From NCBI GenBank assembly GCA_027574665.1, contig CM050650.1, positions 54,047,304 through 54,111,303 of the forward strand: 64,000 nt of DNA, written 5' to 3'. The DNA comes from Rhynochetos jubatus. Taxonomy: Eukaryota; Chordata; Aves; Eurypygiformes; Rhynochetidae. The stretch's first letter is position 1, and each line of letters starts with the position of its first letter. The notes beneath the pieces were generated by a model. That model saw only the letters and a list, made by a program, of their open reading frames with translations. It did no database searches and was not told where the DNA came from. The position numbers were made by a program, and so were the translations under genes. Below, piece by piece: positions 62,558-64,000 of the stretch.

Positions 62558-64000
62558 CACAGATTCACAGAGTGTTAGGAGTTGGAAGGGACCTCTAGAG
62601 ATCATCTAGTCCAAACCCCTGCCAGAGCAGGATCACCTAGAGCAGATCACACAGGAACAAGTCCAGGCGGCTTTGGAAAGTCTCCAGAGAAGGAGACTCC
62701 CCCACCTCTCTGGGCAGCCTGTCCCAGTGCTCTGTCGCCCTCACAGGGAAGAAGTATTTCCTCACGTTCAGGCTGAATTTTCTATTTCCCAGTTTATGGC
62801 CATTGCCCCTAGTCCTGTCACTGGACACCACTGAGAAGAGCCTGGCCCCATCCTCCTGACACCCACCCTTTAGATATTGATAAGCATTGATGAGATTCCC
62901 CCCTCAGCCTCCTCTTCTCCCAGCTAAACAGCCCCAGGTCTCTCAGCCTTTCCTCAGATGGAAGGTGCTCCAGGCCCTTCATCATCTCAGTGGCCCTGCG
63001 CTGGGCCCCCTCCAGTAGCTCCTTGTCCTTCTGGAACGGAGGAGCCCAGAACTGGACACAGCACCCCAGGTGAGGCCTCACCAGTGCAGAGTAGAGGGGG
63101 AGGATAACTTCCCTCGACCTGCTGGCCATGCTGTTCTTAATGCACCCCAGGAAGCCATTGGCCTTCTTGGCTGCGAGGGCACACTGTTGGCTCATGGTCA
63201 TCCTGTTGTCCACTAGGACACCAAGGTCCTTTTCCCCAGAGCTGCCCTCCAAGAGAACAGCCCCCAACCTGTACTGGAACATGGGATTGTTCCTCCCCAG
63301 ATGCAGCACTTTACACTTGCCCTTATTGAATTGCATTTGATGTCTTCCTGCCCAGCTCTCCAGCCTGTCCAGGTCACGCTGGATGGCAGCACAGCCTTCT
63401 GGCGTGGCAGCCACTCCTCCCAGTTTGGTATCATCAGTAAACTTGCTGAGAGGACATTCTATCCCTTTGTCCAGGTCATTGATGAATATATTGAATAGGT
63501 CTGGACCCAGCACTGATCCCTGGGGAATGCCACTAGCCACAGGTCTCCAACTAGTCTCTGCCCCATTGATCACAACTCTCTGAGCTCTTTCCTTCAGCCA
63601 GTTCCCAGTCCACCTCACCGCCCAGTGATCCAGTCTGCACTTCCTAAGCTTGACTATGAGGATGCCATGGGAGACAGCATCAAAAACTTTGCTGAAGTCG
63701 AGATAGACCACATCCACTGCCTTCCCCTTGTCTGTCTATCTAGTGATGCCATCATAAAAAGCTATCAGGTTGGTCAAGCATGACTTTCCTTTGTTGAATC
63801 CATGCTGACTACTCGTGATTAGCTTCATTTCCTCAACATGCTTTGAGATGGCACCAAGAACAAGTGTTTCCATCATCCTTCCAGGGATGGAGGTGAGGCT
63901 GACTGGCCTGTAGTTTCTTGGGTCTTCCTTCTTGCCCTTTTTGAAGACTGGAGTAATGCTGGCTTTCTTCCAGTTCTCAGGCACCTCTCCTGTTTTCCAG
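62558..64000 (-). mobile_element. Long CR1 LINE copy, running off the window
   Basis: Minus-strand CR1 of at least 1443 bp: 3' tail (cacagattcacagag), a 3'UTR with gacctctagagatcatctag, and the ORF2 reverse transcriptase region extending beyond 64000. It is the least decayed CR1 here and belongs to a subfamily different from those at 12.7, 26.6 and 31.8 kb. It is inserted into an ERVK-type LTR and lies antisense to UST. Confidence 0.95.
62637..64000 (-). pseudogene. CR1 ORF2 reverse transcriptase, partial, disabled
   Basis: CR1 ORF2 encodes an endonuclease and reverse transcriptase used in target-primed retrotransposition; only the RT part is inside the window. Visible motifs are FKKGKKEDPRNYRPVSLTS, motif A in YLDFSKVFD, motif B in [17 protein letters not shown], and motif C as FTDD at 63430-63441 (FADD is usual). 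The C-terminal region follows ([24 protein letters not shown]). The frame is open to the window edge except for a TAG at 63736-63738, where CR1 normally has Trp. One extra base in the six-C run at 62898-62903 shifts the frame, and the C-terminus (ending near 62637) continues in another frame. The copy is nonfunctional as it stands. Confidence 0.92.

Larger units (their letters stand above)
38617..64000 (+). other. UST: UST intron 1, 5' part
   Basis: No downstream UST exon is seen: none of the available frames shows the conserved sulfotransferase start (a VVYNRVGKCGSRT-like motif, family knowledge). UST intron 1 is very long in mammals, so it plausibly spans the rest of the window. It holds CR1 and LTR insertions in both orientations. 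Assignment as intron is inference from the exon 1 donor and the lack of any other gene. Confidence 0.75.

Noticed and set aside
1-64000. CRISPR arrays, operons, tRNA or rRNA genes, Alu or L1 elements
   Set aside because: None seen. The composition, CR1 and ERV repeats and the CpG-island exon are those of a bird nuclear genome.

Overview
This looks like about 64 kb of a bird nuclear chromosome, probably Neoaves. It has many 5'-truncated CR1 LINE copies in both orientations and several LTRs of the avian ERVK type, recognisable by the tracts gtcgtggtttaac and ctcactcactc, one followed by a tRNA-Lys-like primer-binding site. It also has a large vertebrate-type CpG island, and I saw no Alu, L1 or other mammalian repeats. 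There are no bacterial features, and most short open frames are chance or repeat-derived.

The only host protein-coding exon I can support is exon 1 of UST (uronyl 2-sulfotransferase) on the + strand at 38361-38616. It encodes the cytoplasmic tail, the signal-anchor and the first stem residues of a type II Golgi enzyme, and ends at a good phase-1 splice donor. It sits inside a CpG island at about 37560-39330 that must hold the promoter and 5'UTR. The presumed 5'UTR carries four short upstream ORFs, a 60-bp-period repeat and G-quadruplex-prone tracts. Everything from 38617 to 64000 reads as the 5' part of UST intron 1. The sulfotransferase exons are not in the window.

Upstream, 1-37.5 kb is intergenic; in mammals the neighbour on this side is SASH1 (known synteny, not seen here). 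It holds an ERVK-type LTR at the left edge (about 118-772) and a CR1 at 12748-13332. A repeat cluster at 19.3-21.3 kb combines an LTR plus primer-binding site, an old CR1, and a solo LTR with perfect 5-bp target duplications. A CR1 stub lies at 26.63 kb and a longer CR1 at 31.76-32.5 kb. The 32.5-37.4 kb stretch is AT-rich, non-repetitive and looks like candidate regulatory DNA. Two small repeat pairs, at 30390/31329 and 35276/37216, belong to no family I recognise.

Inside the intron are CR1 pieces at 39.88, 50.28 and 56.1 kb, the last with a tiny younger CR1 nested in it. There is a 795-bp ERVK-type LTR at 51.87-52.67 kb with a GC-rich minirepeat. At the right edge an ERVK-type LTR (62201-62557) is interrupted by a long CR1 that runs off the window and still carries most of a readable reverse transcriptase, with one stop and one frameshift. 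No novel multi-gene system is visible. The most informative points are the UST translational leader, the nested-repeat chronology and the unexplained repeat pairs.
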